In this document: positions 33,263 through 41,151 of the stretch, piece by piece
Layout of the letters: every line of letters begins with the position of its first letter
Numbering within the stretch: the first letter of the stretch is position 1
NCBI RefSeq assembly: GCF_965221685.1
Contig: NZ_OZ244907.1
DNA from: Palauibacter sp022826685
Lineage (GTDB): Bacteria; Gemmatimonadota; Gemmatimonadetes; Palauibacterales; Palauibacteraceae
Direction: 5' to 3' (one strand)
Length of the DNA stretch: 64,000 nucleotides
Notes under the pieces: generated by a model
The model's input: the letters and a program-made list of their open reading frames with translations, nothing else
Database searches by the model: none
Told to the model about the DNA's origin: nothing
Made by a program: the position numbers and the translations under genes

Positions 33263-34717
33263 ATGCCGGATCGCAGGGAGTTTCTGAGCCTGGCCGGTGT
33301 CGGCGGGGGAAGCGCGCTCCTCGGCGCCTGCGCGGGAGGGGCCTCGTTCGACGCCGGCCGAGCGGGTGCCGAGGGACTGGACCCGACCGCACGGGCGCTG
33401 CTCGACGAGTTGCGCGAGATTCCTGTCGACGACACGCACTGCCACCCGCTCACTTTCGACGACGCGCAAACCGATCCCGACGCGTTCGTCGAGCGGCTCG
33501 CGCTCTCCGCCTTCCCCATGGATCGTTACTTCCCGGCTGGCGTCTACGGGCGCTGGCGGGCGGGCGACGCCTCCGAACGCTCCGCGCTCGACGCCGAATT
33601 CGACATCGCCGCCACGCGGGCGCGCGTCCTCGAACACGCCGGCGAGACCGTCTTCCTCCGCTATCTCGTGAAGGAACTCGCCGCCTTCCTCGACTGCGAC
33701 CCGACCTTCGACGCCGTGATCGAGGCCCGGAACGAGAGAGGCGGGGACTACGCGAGCTATCTCGGCGCCCTGTTCGCCGACGCGAACATCGAGAACGCGA
33801 TGCTCGACACCGGCTACCGCGAGGGCATGGACGAGGCGGGCATGAACCGCTTCAAGGACGCGATCGCCCCCGCCCGCGGCCGCCACGTCCTGCGCGTGGA
33901 TACGATCCTCGGCGGCCTCATGGGCGACGACCTCGACCTTGGCATCGACGAGATCGAGACGCAGATGATGGCCGAGATCGAGGCGGGACTCGACGGCGAC
34001 GGCAACCTCGGAGCCCCCTCGTACGGGATGAAGTCGTACCTGCTCCCGCGGCTGGGACTCCTGAAGCCGCACTTCGACCGGGCCGCGGCCCGCCGTTCGT
34101 GGGACGCGTTCCGGGCCCGCCGCGCGCGGGGCGAGGTCCCCGCGGCCGACGCCCAGGACCGCGACGACTACTGGCAGCTCCAGAGCGCGGCCCTGCGCTA
34201 CCTGCACTCGCTGGCGCTCGAGGCCTGTCTGGACCGCGACATGCCGATGCAGTTCCACGCCGGCGATGGCGAGGGGCCGCGCGGCATCATGCGCAACCAG
34301 GACCCGTTCCTCATGGAGGAGATGGTCCGCTTCGAGCGCGGCGGCGTGATGCGCATGCCGCAGGTCATCCTCATCCACGCCGGCTACCCGCTCATCGGCC
34401 AGGCCGCGTGGCTCACCCACCTGTACGCGAACTGCCACTTCGAACTGTCGCTCGCCGCGCCCCTCATCCACCACGGCATGCTGCGCATGTTCCTCGAGGT
34501 GATGGAGGTCGTCCCCCTCTCCAAGATTCTGTTCGGGAGTGACGCCTATCACCTGCCGGAGTTCTTCTGGCTCGGGGCCAAGTGGGGCCGACGATTCCTC
34601 GCGCAGGCGCTCGGGATCTACGTCGACGCCGGAATCCTGACCCGCGACGAGGCCGTGGCGGCCGCGCGCATGATCCTGCACGAGAACAACCGCCGCCTCT
34701 ACCACCTCGATGACTGA
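33263..34717 (+). CDS. Exported amidohydrolase-2 family protein (FluG/uronate isomerase-like barrel)
   Basis: This 484-residue protein has a twin-arginine-type leader (DRREFLSLAG) and a lipobox (LLGAC). The barrel shows a first metal motif DDTHCHP (about 56-62), a central FHAGDGEGPRG, HAGYP, and a final GSDAY with its metal Asp. This fits amidohydrolase-2 enzymes such as the FluG N-terminal domain; the reaction (amide hydrolysis or decarboxylation) is not identifiable. GGAGGGAG precedes the ATG. It is followed after 13 bp by a second amidohydrolase, so the two probably work on one pathway. Confidence 0.8.
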   Translation: MPDRREFLSLAGVGGGSALLGACAGGASFDAGRAGAEGLDPTARALLDELREIPVDDTHCHPLTFDDAQTDPDAFVERLALSAFPMDRYFPAGVYGRWRAGDASERSALDAEFDIAATRARVLEHAGETVFLRYLVKELAAFLDCDPTFDAVIEARNERGGDYASYLGALFADANIENAMLDTGYREGMDEAGMNRFKDAIAPARGRHVLRVDTILGGLMGDDLDLGIDEIETQMMAEIEAGLDGDGNLGAPSYGMKSYLLPRLGLLKPHFDRAAARRSWDAFRARRARGEVPAADAQDRDDYWQLQSAALRYLHSLALEACLDRDMPMQFHAGDGEGPRGIMRNQDPFLMEEMVRFERGGVMRMPQVILIHAGYPLIGQAAWLTHLYANCHFELSLAAPLIHHGMLRMFLEVMEVVPLSKILFGSDAYHLPEFFWLGAKWGRRFLAQALGIYVDAGILTRDEAVAAARMILHENNRRLYHLDD

Positions 34718-34730
34718 CCTCGGAGGACCC

Positions 34731-36407
34731 ATGAAGACGACCGACCGAGCGATCCGAAGGGCCGCGCGAAGCACGCTGACCGCCCTTTCGGCGCTGATCC
34801 TCCTGGCCACGGCGGCTGCGGCCGTGCAGCCGATGCAGATGATCGGGGCTCCCGACCGGGGCCCTGACGAGGGCGAGGGACCGTACGACCGCCTCATCAT
34901 CCGCGGCGCCACCGTGATCGACGGCACCGGGGCGCCCCCCATAGGGCCGATGGACATCGTCATCGAAGGGAACCGGATCGTCGATGTCGTCGGCGTGGGC
35001 GTTCCGCAGCGGCCCATCGACGAGTCGCGCCGCCCCGGGCTTACGGTCGAGGGCAACCCCGACGCCGTCGTGCATGAAATCGACGCGACGGGCATGTACG
35101 TCCTGCCGGGTTTCGTGGACCTCCACCTGCACACGGGCGGCGTCCCCAAGGCGCCCGAGGCGGAGTACACGTACAAGCTGTGGATGTCGCACGGGATCAC
35201 GACCGGGCGCGGCGTCGCCTTCGGCCCCCACGACTGGTCGATCCGCGAGAAGGCGCGGAGCGCGGCGAACGAAATCGTGGCGCCCCGCATGTGGGTCTAT
35301 CCCTTCACCGGCGCGGGCGGCGAGGGGTGGGGCGGCCGCATCATCGACACCCCGGAGGACGCGCGGGACTGGGCGCGGTACGTGAAGGAGTCGGGCGGCG
35401 ACGGACTCAAGCTCAACTCGTTCCGCCCGGAGATCATGGAGGCGCTGCTCGACGAAGCCGCCCAGCTCGGACTCGGCAGCACGGCGCACCTCGGCCAGAT
35501 GGGCGTCGCGCAGATGAACGCGCTCGACGCCGCGCGCCTCGGCCTCGGCACCGTCACGCACTTCTACGGCCTGTTCGAGGCGCTGTACAAGGACTACGAC
35601 GTCCAGCCGTGGCCCCCGGAGATGAACTACAACGACGAGCAGCACCGCTTCGGTCAGGTCCCGATGCAGTGGAACCTGATCCACGACCGCGGCGGCCCCG
35701 AGTGGAACGCCTTCCTCGAGGAGATGCTCTCGCTCGATGTCACCCTCGACCCCACGATGACGGCCTACCAGGCGAGCTGGGACGTGGACGACCAGATGAA
35801 CGCGGCGTGGCACCAGACCTACACATTACCGACGCTGTGGGAGTTCTACGAGGCGAACCGCGAGGACCACGGTTCCTACTACTTCGACTGGACGACGTGG
35901 GAGGAGGTCGCCTGGCGCGACTTCCTCGAGGTGTGGCACGACCTGCTCAACGACTACAAGAACATGGGCGGCCGCGTCACGGCGAGTTCGGACGCGGGCT
36001 ACATCTACAACCTCATGGGCTTCTCCACGATCCAGGAGATGGAACTTCTGCAGCACGCCGGGTTCCATCCGCTGGAGGTGATCCGCGCCGCGACCATGCA
36101 CGCGGCCGAGACGCTGTTCAAGCCGACGGGCCGCCCCATCGAGTTCGGCGTCGTGCGCCGCGGCCTGCTGGCGGACCTCGTGATCGTGGACGAGAACCCG
36201 ATCCACAACCTCAAGGTCCTGTACGGGACGGGGGCGCGGCGGCTGAACGACGAGACGGGAGAGGTGGAGACCGTCGGCGGCATCCTCTACACGATCAAGG
36301 ACGGGATCGTCTACGACGCGAAGCAATTGCTCGCCGATGTGGCCGAGATGGTCGAGGAACAGAAGCGCGCGATGACCACCACCACCACCACCGACAACGG
36401 GAATTGA
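34731..36407 (+). CDS. Secreted amidohydrolase (imidazolonepropionase/dihydroorotase-like)
   Basis: This 558-residue protein has a signal peptide (ending AAAAVQ), an N-terminal beta domain (LIIRGATVIDGTG) and a metal barrel. Metal-site motifs are VDLHLHTGG, GLKLN (possible carboxylated Lys), STAHLGQ, TVTHFYG and SSDAGY. The protein ends in an acidic helix and a run of six Thr codons. GGAGGACCC immediately precedes the ATG at 34731. The substrate is unknown. The two adjacent amidohydrolases and the following msrA are co-directional with gaps of only 4-14 bp, forming an operon. Confidence 0.85.
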   Translation: MKTTDRAIRRAARSTLTALSALILLATAAAAVQPMQMIGAPDRGPDEGEGPYDRLIIRGATVIDGTGAPPIGPMDIVIEGNRIVDVVGVGVPQRPIDESRRPGLTVEGNPDAVVHEIDATGMYVLPGFVDLHLHTGGVPKAPEAEYTYKLWMSHGITTGRGVAFGPHDWSIREKARSAANEIVAPRMWVYPFTGAGGEGWGGRIIDTPEDARDWARYVKESGGDGLKLNSFRPEIMEALLDEAAQLGLGSTAHLGQMGVAQMNALDAARLGLGTVTHFYGLFEALYKDYDVQPWPPEMNYNDEQHRFGQVPMQWNLIHDRGGPEWNAFLEEMLSLDVTLDPTMTAYQASWDVDDQMNAAWHQTYTLPTLWEFYEANREDHGSYYFDWTTWEEVAWRDFLEVWHDLLNDYKNMGGRVTASSDAGYIYNLMGFSTIQEMELLQHAGFHPLEVIRAATMHAAETLFKPTGRPIEFGVVRRGLLADLVIVDENPIHNLKVLYGTGARRLNDETGEVETVGGILYTIKDGIVYDAKQLLADVAEMVEEQKRAMTTTTTTDNGN

Positions 36408-36411
36408 ATAG

Positions 36412-36966
36412 ATGAGTGAGAGAACGGAGACGGCGACGTTGGCGGGGGGGTGCTTCTGGTGCCTCGAGGCCGTGTATCAGCTTCTGGAAGGCGTCCACGG
36501 CGTGAAGTCCGGTTATGCTGGCGGACATGCCGAGAATCCTACCTACCAGCAGGTGTGTACGGGTCGCACAGGGCACGCCGAAGCGGTGCGGGTCACGTAC
36601 GATCCGGATGCGGTTTCGTTCGACGACCTGCTGGATGTCTTCTTCACGATTCACGACCCCACGACGTTGAACCGGCAGGGCGCGGACGTGGGGACGCAGT
36701 ATCGCTCGGCGATCTTCCATGAGAGCGCGGCACAGAGGGAAGCGACCGAGCGCAAGGTCGCGGAGATCACGGCGGCCGGGATCTGGCCGGACCCCATCGT
36801 GACCGAGATCGCCCCGCTGGAGACGTTCTACCCGGCGGAGGCGTATCACGACGACTACCTGAATCGGAACCCGGCCCAGCCCTACTGCCAGGCCGTCGTG
36901 GCGCCGAAGGTGGCGAAGTTCCGGCGGCAGCACCTGCAACGCCTGAAGCGCGGAGCGGGCGTCTGA
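36412..36966 (+). CDS. msrA: Peptide-methionine (S)-S-oxide reductase MsrA
   Basis: This 184-residue enzyme has the active-site GGCFWC (catalytic C14, resolving-type C17), then GYAGGHAENPTYQQVC, TGHAEAV and DVGTQYRSAIF. It reduces methionine-S-sulfoxide in oxidised proteins, using thioredoxin. There is no signal peptide, so it is cytoplasmic. It begins 4 bp after the amidohydrolase stop. The strong hairpin just downstream probably ends this transcript. Confidence 0.96.
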   Translation: MSERTETATLAGGCFWCLEAVYQLLEGVHGVKSGYAGGHAENPTYQQVCTGRTGHAEAVRVTYDPDAVSFDDLLDVFFTIHDPTTLNRQGADVGTQYRSAIFHESAAQREATERKVAEITAAGIWPDPIVTEIAPLETFYPAEAYHDDYLNRNPAQPYCQAVVAPKVAKFRRQHLQRLKRGAGV

Positions 36967-36983
36967 CGGAGCCCTCGCCGGCT

Positions 36984-37014
36984 CTAGCAGCCCGTGGCGG
37001 CCACGGGCTGCTAG
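36984..37014. terminator. Long perfect hairpin after msrA
   Basis: CTAGCAGCCCGTGG (36984-36997) and its exact complement CCACGGGCTGCTAG (37001-37014) flank a 3-base loop, giving a 14-bp perfect stem 17 bp after the msrA stop. No T-run follows. It may be an atypical terminator or an mRNA-stabilising or REP-like element. Confidence 0.55.
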
Positions 37015-37039
37015 CCCCGCGGCGGCCACGGACGGCCGG

Positions 37040-37675
37040 GTGACGACGCCGGCGCACGCGGCGCTCAGTCTCATCGTTCTGGGCCGGTCGGAGCACAACG
37101 CCCTGCCGGTCGCGCTCGGGGCGGTCGCCCCGGACGTCACGATGCTCGTCTTCTACGTCTGGGAGCGGCTCGCGCGCGGAGTATCCGAGAGCCGGATCTG
37201 GTCCGAGCGCTACTTCGATCCCGGCTGGCAGGTCGTGTTCGACATCCCGAGTTCAATCCCTCTCCTCGTACTCGCCCTGTGCATCCTCCTGGTGCTCATC
37301 GGCCGACGTTCGACCACTGGGCACATCCCGTCGGCGGGGGTGGCCGCCGCGCCGCGGCGGACGAAGCTCACCGCAGCGACTCTGTTCGTCGCGAGCATGA
37401 TCGTCCACGCGCTGGGCGACCTGCCGCTGCACCGGGAGGACGCGCACCGCCACTTCTTCCCGTTCAGCGACTGGCGGTTCATCAGCCCGGTGTCCTACTG
37501 GGACCCCGACCACTACGGGGGATACGCGGCCGTCGGCGAAGTCGTCCTCGTGTTGACGGTTTCCATCTTCCTCTTCCGAACCTACCGGGGGCGGGGTCGC
37601 TGGATTGTCGCCGGGGTGGCCGGCATCTATGCGCTTTTCATCGGCTTCGCCGTACTGATGTGGTCCGGGCTCTGA
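37040..37675 (+). CDS. DUF457/YdjM-like membrane-bound metal-dependent hydrolase-type protein
   Basis: This 211-residue membrane protein begins with PAHAALS and contains GAVAPDVTM, then after two membrane helices VHALGDLPLH and HRHFFPFSDWRF. These His/Asp motifs are those of the YdjM/DUF457 family, which is presumed to be zinc-dependent and membrane-embedded; its reaction is not established. Start GTG at 37040, with GGACGGCCGG upstream. It is followed after 34 bp by the P450 gene. Confidence 0.7.
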   Translation: MTTPAHAALSLIVLGRSEHNALPVALGAVAPDVTMLVFYVWERLARGVSESRIWSERYFDPGWQVVFDIPSSIPLLVLALCILLVLIGRRSTTGHIPSAGVAAAPRRTKLTAATLFVASMIVHALGDLPLHREDAHRHFFPFSDWRFISPVSYWDPDHYGGYAAVGEVVLVLTVSIFLFRTYRGRGRWIVAGVAGIYALFIGFAVLMWSGL

Positions 37676-37709
37676 TCGACTTCTCCGCGGACGGGGACCG
37701 GGTTGGACC

Positions 37710-38918
37710 GTGAGCGAGTCCCGGGGCGACCGGTTTCCCTTGGGGGCGGGGGTGCGACTCGCGGATCTGGCCATCGATCCCTATCCGATCTTTGCGGGCC
37801 TGCGGGAGGCGGAGCCCGTCACCCGGGTGCCGGAGATCGAACGCTGGTTCCTCACGCGACGCGACGACAGCCTCGCCGTACTCCGAGACCCCGATCTCTT
37901 CACGACGGATGCTCCATCCACGATCCGCGACATGTTCGGCGTCCACATGATGACGACGGAGGGTCCGCCGCAGATCCGCTACAAGCGGAAGTGTCTGCCC
38001 CCGTTCCACGCCTCCCGCCTGAAGGCGGTGTCGCTGCCGGCCGTGAGGGCCGAAGTCGAGCGGCTCGTGGAGGGACTGCGGTCGGACAACCGCCGGACCG
38101 GCGAAGTGCGGACGACCGTGGCGCGGCCCGTGGCGCTCCATTCGGTGCTGTCCGTGCTCGGCATCCCGCTGAGCGAGACGGGGCGCGTCAACGAGTGGTA
38201 CGAACACTTCGCCCGCGCGCTGGCGAACTTCGAGGGCGATCCGGACTTGCGCGCGGCCGGCAAGGGGGCGGCGGACGCGTTCGGCCGAGCACTCGAACCG
38301 ATCCTCGAGGAACTCGAACGGGACCCGGACGGCAGCCTCCTCTCCGACCTGGTGTGCGACCACGTCGACCCGCTCACGGCGGAGGAGATCCGCTCCAACG
38401 CGCTCATCATCCTCTTCGGCGGGATCGAGACGACGGAGTCCATGATCGCGAACGCCGTGTGGGCTCTCCTCTCGCACCCCGGGCAACTCGCGACCGCCCG
38501 GTCGAGCCGCGAGGCGCTGGATCTGGCGATCGAGGAGACGCTGCGCTGGGAGCCGGCGGTGCAGTCGGCCGCCCGCCACGCGACCCGCGACACCGAGATC
38601 CGCCGCGTCCGCATCGCGAAGGGGGAAGTCGTCCACTGCATGCTGGGCGCCGCGAACCGGGACCCGGCGCACTTCGAGAACCCCGACCGCTTCGACGTGA
38701 CCCGCCAAAACGCCGGCGACCACCTGTCCTTCGCGGTGGGCCGACACTTCTGCCTCGGGGCTCCGCTCGCCCGCCTCGAGACACGCGTCGTACTCGAAGC
38801 CCTTTGGGAGCGGTGCCCCGGACTCCGCCTTGACCCGGACCGAACCAACGCCCCCTATGGCTACGAGTTTCGGAAGCCCCGGGCCCTGTGGGTGGCATGG
38901 ACCGCGACGAGTTCCTGA
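37710..38918 (+). CDS. Cytochrome P450 (bacterial class I type)
   Basis: This 402-residue soluble P450 has the I-helix oxygen-activation motif GGIETT (237-242; the usual acid-Thr pair is E240/T241), the K-helix EETLRW (ExxR) and the heme loop FAVGRHFCLG with the ligand C348. It inserts oxygen into a small hydrophobic substrate; no ferredoxin or reductase gene is adjacent, so electrons come from elsewhere. Start is GTG at 37710. The last 22 bp overlap the start of the SBD-HNH gene, an odd pairing of metabolism and restriction. Confidence 0.93.
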   Translation: MSESRGDRFPLGAGVRLADLAIDPYPIFAGLREAEPVTRVPEIERWFLTRRDDSLAVLRDPDLFTTDAPSTIRDMFGVHMMTTEGPPQIRYKRKCLPPFHASRLKAVSLPAVRAEVERLVEGLRSDNRRTGEVRTTVARPVALHSVLSVLGIPLSETGRVNEWYEHFARALANFEGDPDLRAAGKGAADAFGRALEPILEELERDPDGSLLSDLVCDHVDPLTAEEIRSNALIILFGGIETTESMIANAVWALLSHPGQLATARSSREALDLAIEETLRWEPAVQSAARHATRDTEIRRVRIAKGEVVHCMLGAANRDPAHFENPDRFDVTRQNAGDHLSFAVGRHFCLGAPLARLETRVVLEALWERCPGLRLDPDRTNAPYGYEFRKPRALWVAWTATSS

Positions 38919-39844
38919 ACCGAATTGCGGGCATCAACGTGTGGCGGCGCGGTGATTCGCGGGCCCCGCACAAACCGCTGCTGCTGCTACTCGCCCTCGG
39001 ACGCGTGACGCGGGGCGAGCCACGGCTGGTCGGCTACGGATCGGTCGTGGAGCGGCAACTCACGATTCTGCTCGAACGCTTCGGCCGTCCGCGCGTGAGT
39101 CAGCATCCGGAGCAGCCGTACTGCCGCCTTCCGAAGGACGGACTCTGGGAGGTGCCCGGCATCGAAGAACTGCCCGTAACGCGCAGCGGCAACGTGTCGA
39201 TCCCCGCCCTTCGCGAAACGGCTGGCGGCGTCCCCGAGCCCGCCTATGAGCTGCTGCTCGAAGATCCGGCCCTCGTGGAGGACGCGGTGAGGGCGATCCT
39301 GGACGCGCATTTTCCTCCCTCGCTGCACCCGGACATACGAGACGCGGTGGGTCTTCCGGACTACTCCCACTCCCCGGCTCGCGCCGACGATCCTTGGGCG
39401 GCCCACGGTTCTCAAGTAAGGGAGACACCCGCACACACGCGCGATCCCCGGTTCCGCCACCGGGTGCTGCGCGCGTACGAGCGCCGCTGCGCCGTCTGCG
39501 AATTCGATGTTCGGGTAGAGGACCAATTGCTGGGACTCGAAGCCGCGCACATCAAATGGCACGCCGCGGGAGGTCCCGACTGGGTATCCAACGGTGTCGC
39601 CCTCTGTTCGTTCCACCACAAGGCGCTGGACGTTGGCGCGCTGGGGCTGGATTGGACCGGCGGGGAGGTAACCGTGCTCATTTCCAGCGAGGTCAACGGC
39701 CGTAGCGCCGCGGTGCGCCAACTGCTCGACCTCCGCGGCGCACCGCTCCGCCCGCCGCGGGAACCCGAACCCGTCCCCGACCCGGACTTCCTGGCGTGGC
39801 ACCGGAGAGAAGTATTCCGGGAGCCGGCCCTCGGGGTGCCTTAG
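38897..39844 (+). CDS. Phosphorothioate-dependent (SBD-HNH) type IV restriction endonuclease
   Basis: This 315-residue protein has an N-terminal sulfur-binding domain, recognised by APHKPLLLLLALGR (about 23-36) and PYCRLPKDGLWEV (74-86), as in ScoMcrA-type enzymes. A C-terminal HNH nuclease follows, with C198-x2-C201, AAHIKWH (H218), N232, C237 and H240/H241. Known relatives cut DNA carrying backbone phosphorothioate. No dnd or ssp modification genes are in the window, consistent with a stand-alone defence against modified foreign DNA. The ATG at 38897 lies inside the end of the P450 gene. Confidence 0.85.
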   Translation: MDRDEFLNRIAGINVWRRGDSRAPHKPLLLLLALGRVTRGEPRLVGYGSVVERQLTILLERFGRPRVSQHPEQPYCRLPKDGLWEVPGIEELPVTRSGNVSIPALRETAGGVPEPAYELLLEDPALVEDAVRAILDAHFPPSLHPDIRDAVGLPDYSHSPARADDPWAAHGSQVRETPAHTRDPRFRHRVLRAYERRCAVCEFDVRVEDQLLGLEAAHIKWHAAGGPDWVSNGVALCSFHHKALDVGALGLDWTGGEVTVLISSEVNGRSAAVRQLLDLRGAPLRPPREPEPVPDPDFLAWHRREVFREPALGVP

Positions 39845-39862
39845 GGCGAACGCGAACGCGGG

Positions 39863-39882
39863 ACGTTCCCGCGCGGGAACGT
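39863..39882. terminator. Perfect 20-bp palindrome between convergent genes
   Basis: ACGTTCCCGCGCGGGAACGT is a perfect palindrome in the 57-bp gap between the rightward HNH gene and the leftward serine hydrolase. It can form a strong stem in either transcript, so it is a likely bidirectional terminator. TTCTTA follows on the plus strand. Confidence 0.55.
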
Positions 39883-39901
39883 TCTTAGGTGCGGGCGTCC
39901 G

Positions 39902-41014
39902 TCAGCAATCTGCGCCGCAGTGCGCGGCGGCGAGGCGGGTGAGGATGCCCATGTAGTCGTCCCACGGCGTCTGGGCGTCCGGCACCGTCTTGTGGGCGAC
40001 GACCATGTCCAGCGAGGGGATGACCGTGATGAACTGGCCGTAGGCGCCCCGGCCCGTGTACGCCCCCTCGAACTCCTCCGGCACGGAGGGGCCGTCCCAC
40101 ACCCACCACATGTACCCGTAGCCGAACTCGCCGCCTCGAAGGCCTTCCGGATTCATCTCCTCCGAGGGCGTGACGATGCTCGTGATGCGCTCGGCCCACC
40201 CCTGCGGCAGCACTCGTTCCTCCCCCCACACGCCACCAAGCAGCATGAGGTGGCCGATGCGGGCCATGTCCCGCGTGGAGAGGACCATGTGGTAGGCCAG
40301 GTTCCGGGAGCGCGCCGCGTCCCCCGACTTGCGGTGGATCGACCGGTCCCAGTCCTCGAAGCCCAGCGGCAGGGCGAGGTCCGTCTCCAGCGCGTCGTAG
40401 ATGTTGCGGCCCGTCAGTTGCTCGAAGGCGGCCCCGGCCGCGTTGAAGTCCCAGTTGCTGTACAGGTAGTAGGTGCCGGGTTCCTGCGAGCCACGGGGCG
40501 GCGCGTCCGCGAGGTTGTCCCCCGCGTTCGACGCCGGGTGATAGACGCCGGAGCGGGCGGTGACGAGGTCGAGGACGCGGGCGCGCTTCTCGATCGGGAG
40601 AAGGCCCTGCACGTCGTCCATGCCGAGGTCCTCGAGGGTGAGTTCGAGGTCGATCGTCCCGTCCGCCACGTAGTTGCCGTACAGCATGGCGAGGATGCTC
40701 TTCCGCACCGAGGCGAGATAGCTGAGCGAGTCGACCGGTCCGTGCTCGAACACGACCCGTCCCCCGACGACGGCCAACACCGCCGAGGTGTTGATCCCCT
40801 CGACGTAGGGATGGATCGCGTCCAGCGCCTCGGCCGAGAACCCGGCCTCCGCCGGATCCGCGATCCGCTCCCACGACGCGCCCGGGTAGACAGCGTCCGC
40901 CGCGCTCTCGGCGACCGGCGCCCGAGCGCACCCGAACCCCGCCAGGAGCGCCAGAACCAGCGCCGCCAGCACGATGCACCCTTTGACGCGGCTCCCATGT
41001 CGGTCGATCATCAT
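39902..41014 (-). CDS. Beta-lactamase-like serine hydrolase lipoprotein (NylB/EstB-like)
   Basis: This protein of about 370 residues has a lipoprotein signal (LLAGFGC) and a class C beta-lactamase fold. The nucleophile motif is SVRK (S-x-x-K in LASVRKSILAMLYG), and the Tyr motif is YSNWDFN. The fragment GYGYMWWVWDG and a C-terminal GAYGQFITV strand resemble 6-aminohexanoate-dimer hydrolases. It cleaves amides or esters outside the cytoplasm. The start is one of two consecutive ATGs at 41014/41011; the ribosome site is weak. It is divergent from oligopeptidase B. Confidence 0.8.
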   Translation of the reverse strand: MMIDRHGSRVKGCIVLAALVLALLAGFGCARAPVAESAADAVYPGASWERIADPAEAGFSAEALDAIHPYVEGINTSAVLAVVGGRVVFEHGPVDSLSYLASVRKSILAMLYGNYVADGTIDLELTLEDLGMDDVQGLLPIEKRARVLDLVTARSGVYHPASNAGDNLADAPPRGSQEPGTYYLYSNWDFNAAGAAFEQLTGRNIYDALETDLALPLGFEDWDRSIHRKSGDAARSRNLAYHMVLSTRDMARIGHLMLLGGVWGEERVLPQGWAERITSIVTPSEEMNPEGLRGGEFGYGYMWWVWDGPSVPEEFEGAYTGRGAYGQFITVIPSLDMVVAHKTVPDAQTPWDDYMGILTRLAAAHCGADC

Positions 41015-41151
41015 GTCCCGAATCCGCCCGGAAGAACCGGAGAGAGAGAAATCAGTGCGACACGTGCGGCCTCGCCCCACCACACCCCCCGAAGAAGATG
41101 TCGGCCGCCCGTGGTGCGGCAAGGCAGCCGTGTGAAGCGAAGGAGTCGTCG

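Noticed and set aside
36374..36395. ACC triplet run at the end of the amidohydrolase gene
   Set aside because: It encodes a short Thr run in a disordered tail. It is too short and in frame to argue for phase variation.
37710..39844. P450-HNH fusion protein
   Set aside because: The two genes overlap by 22 bp but are in different frames, each with its own start and stop.
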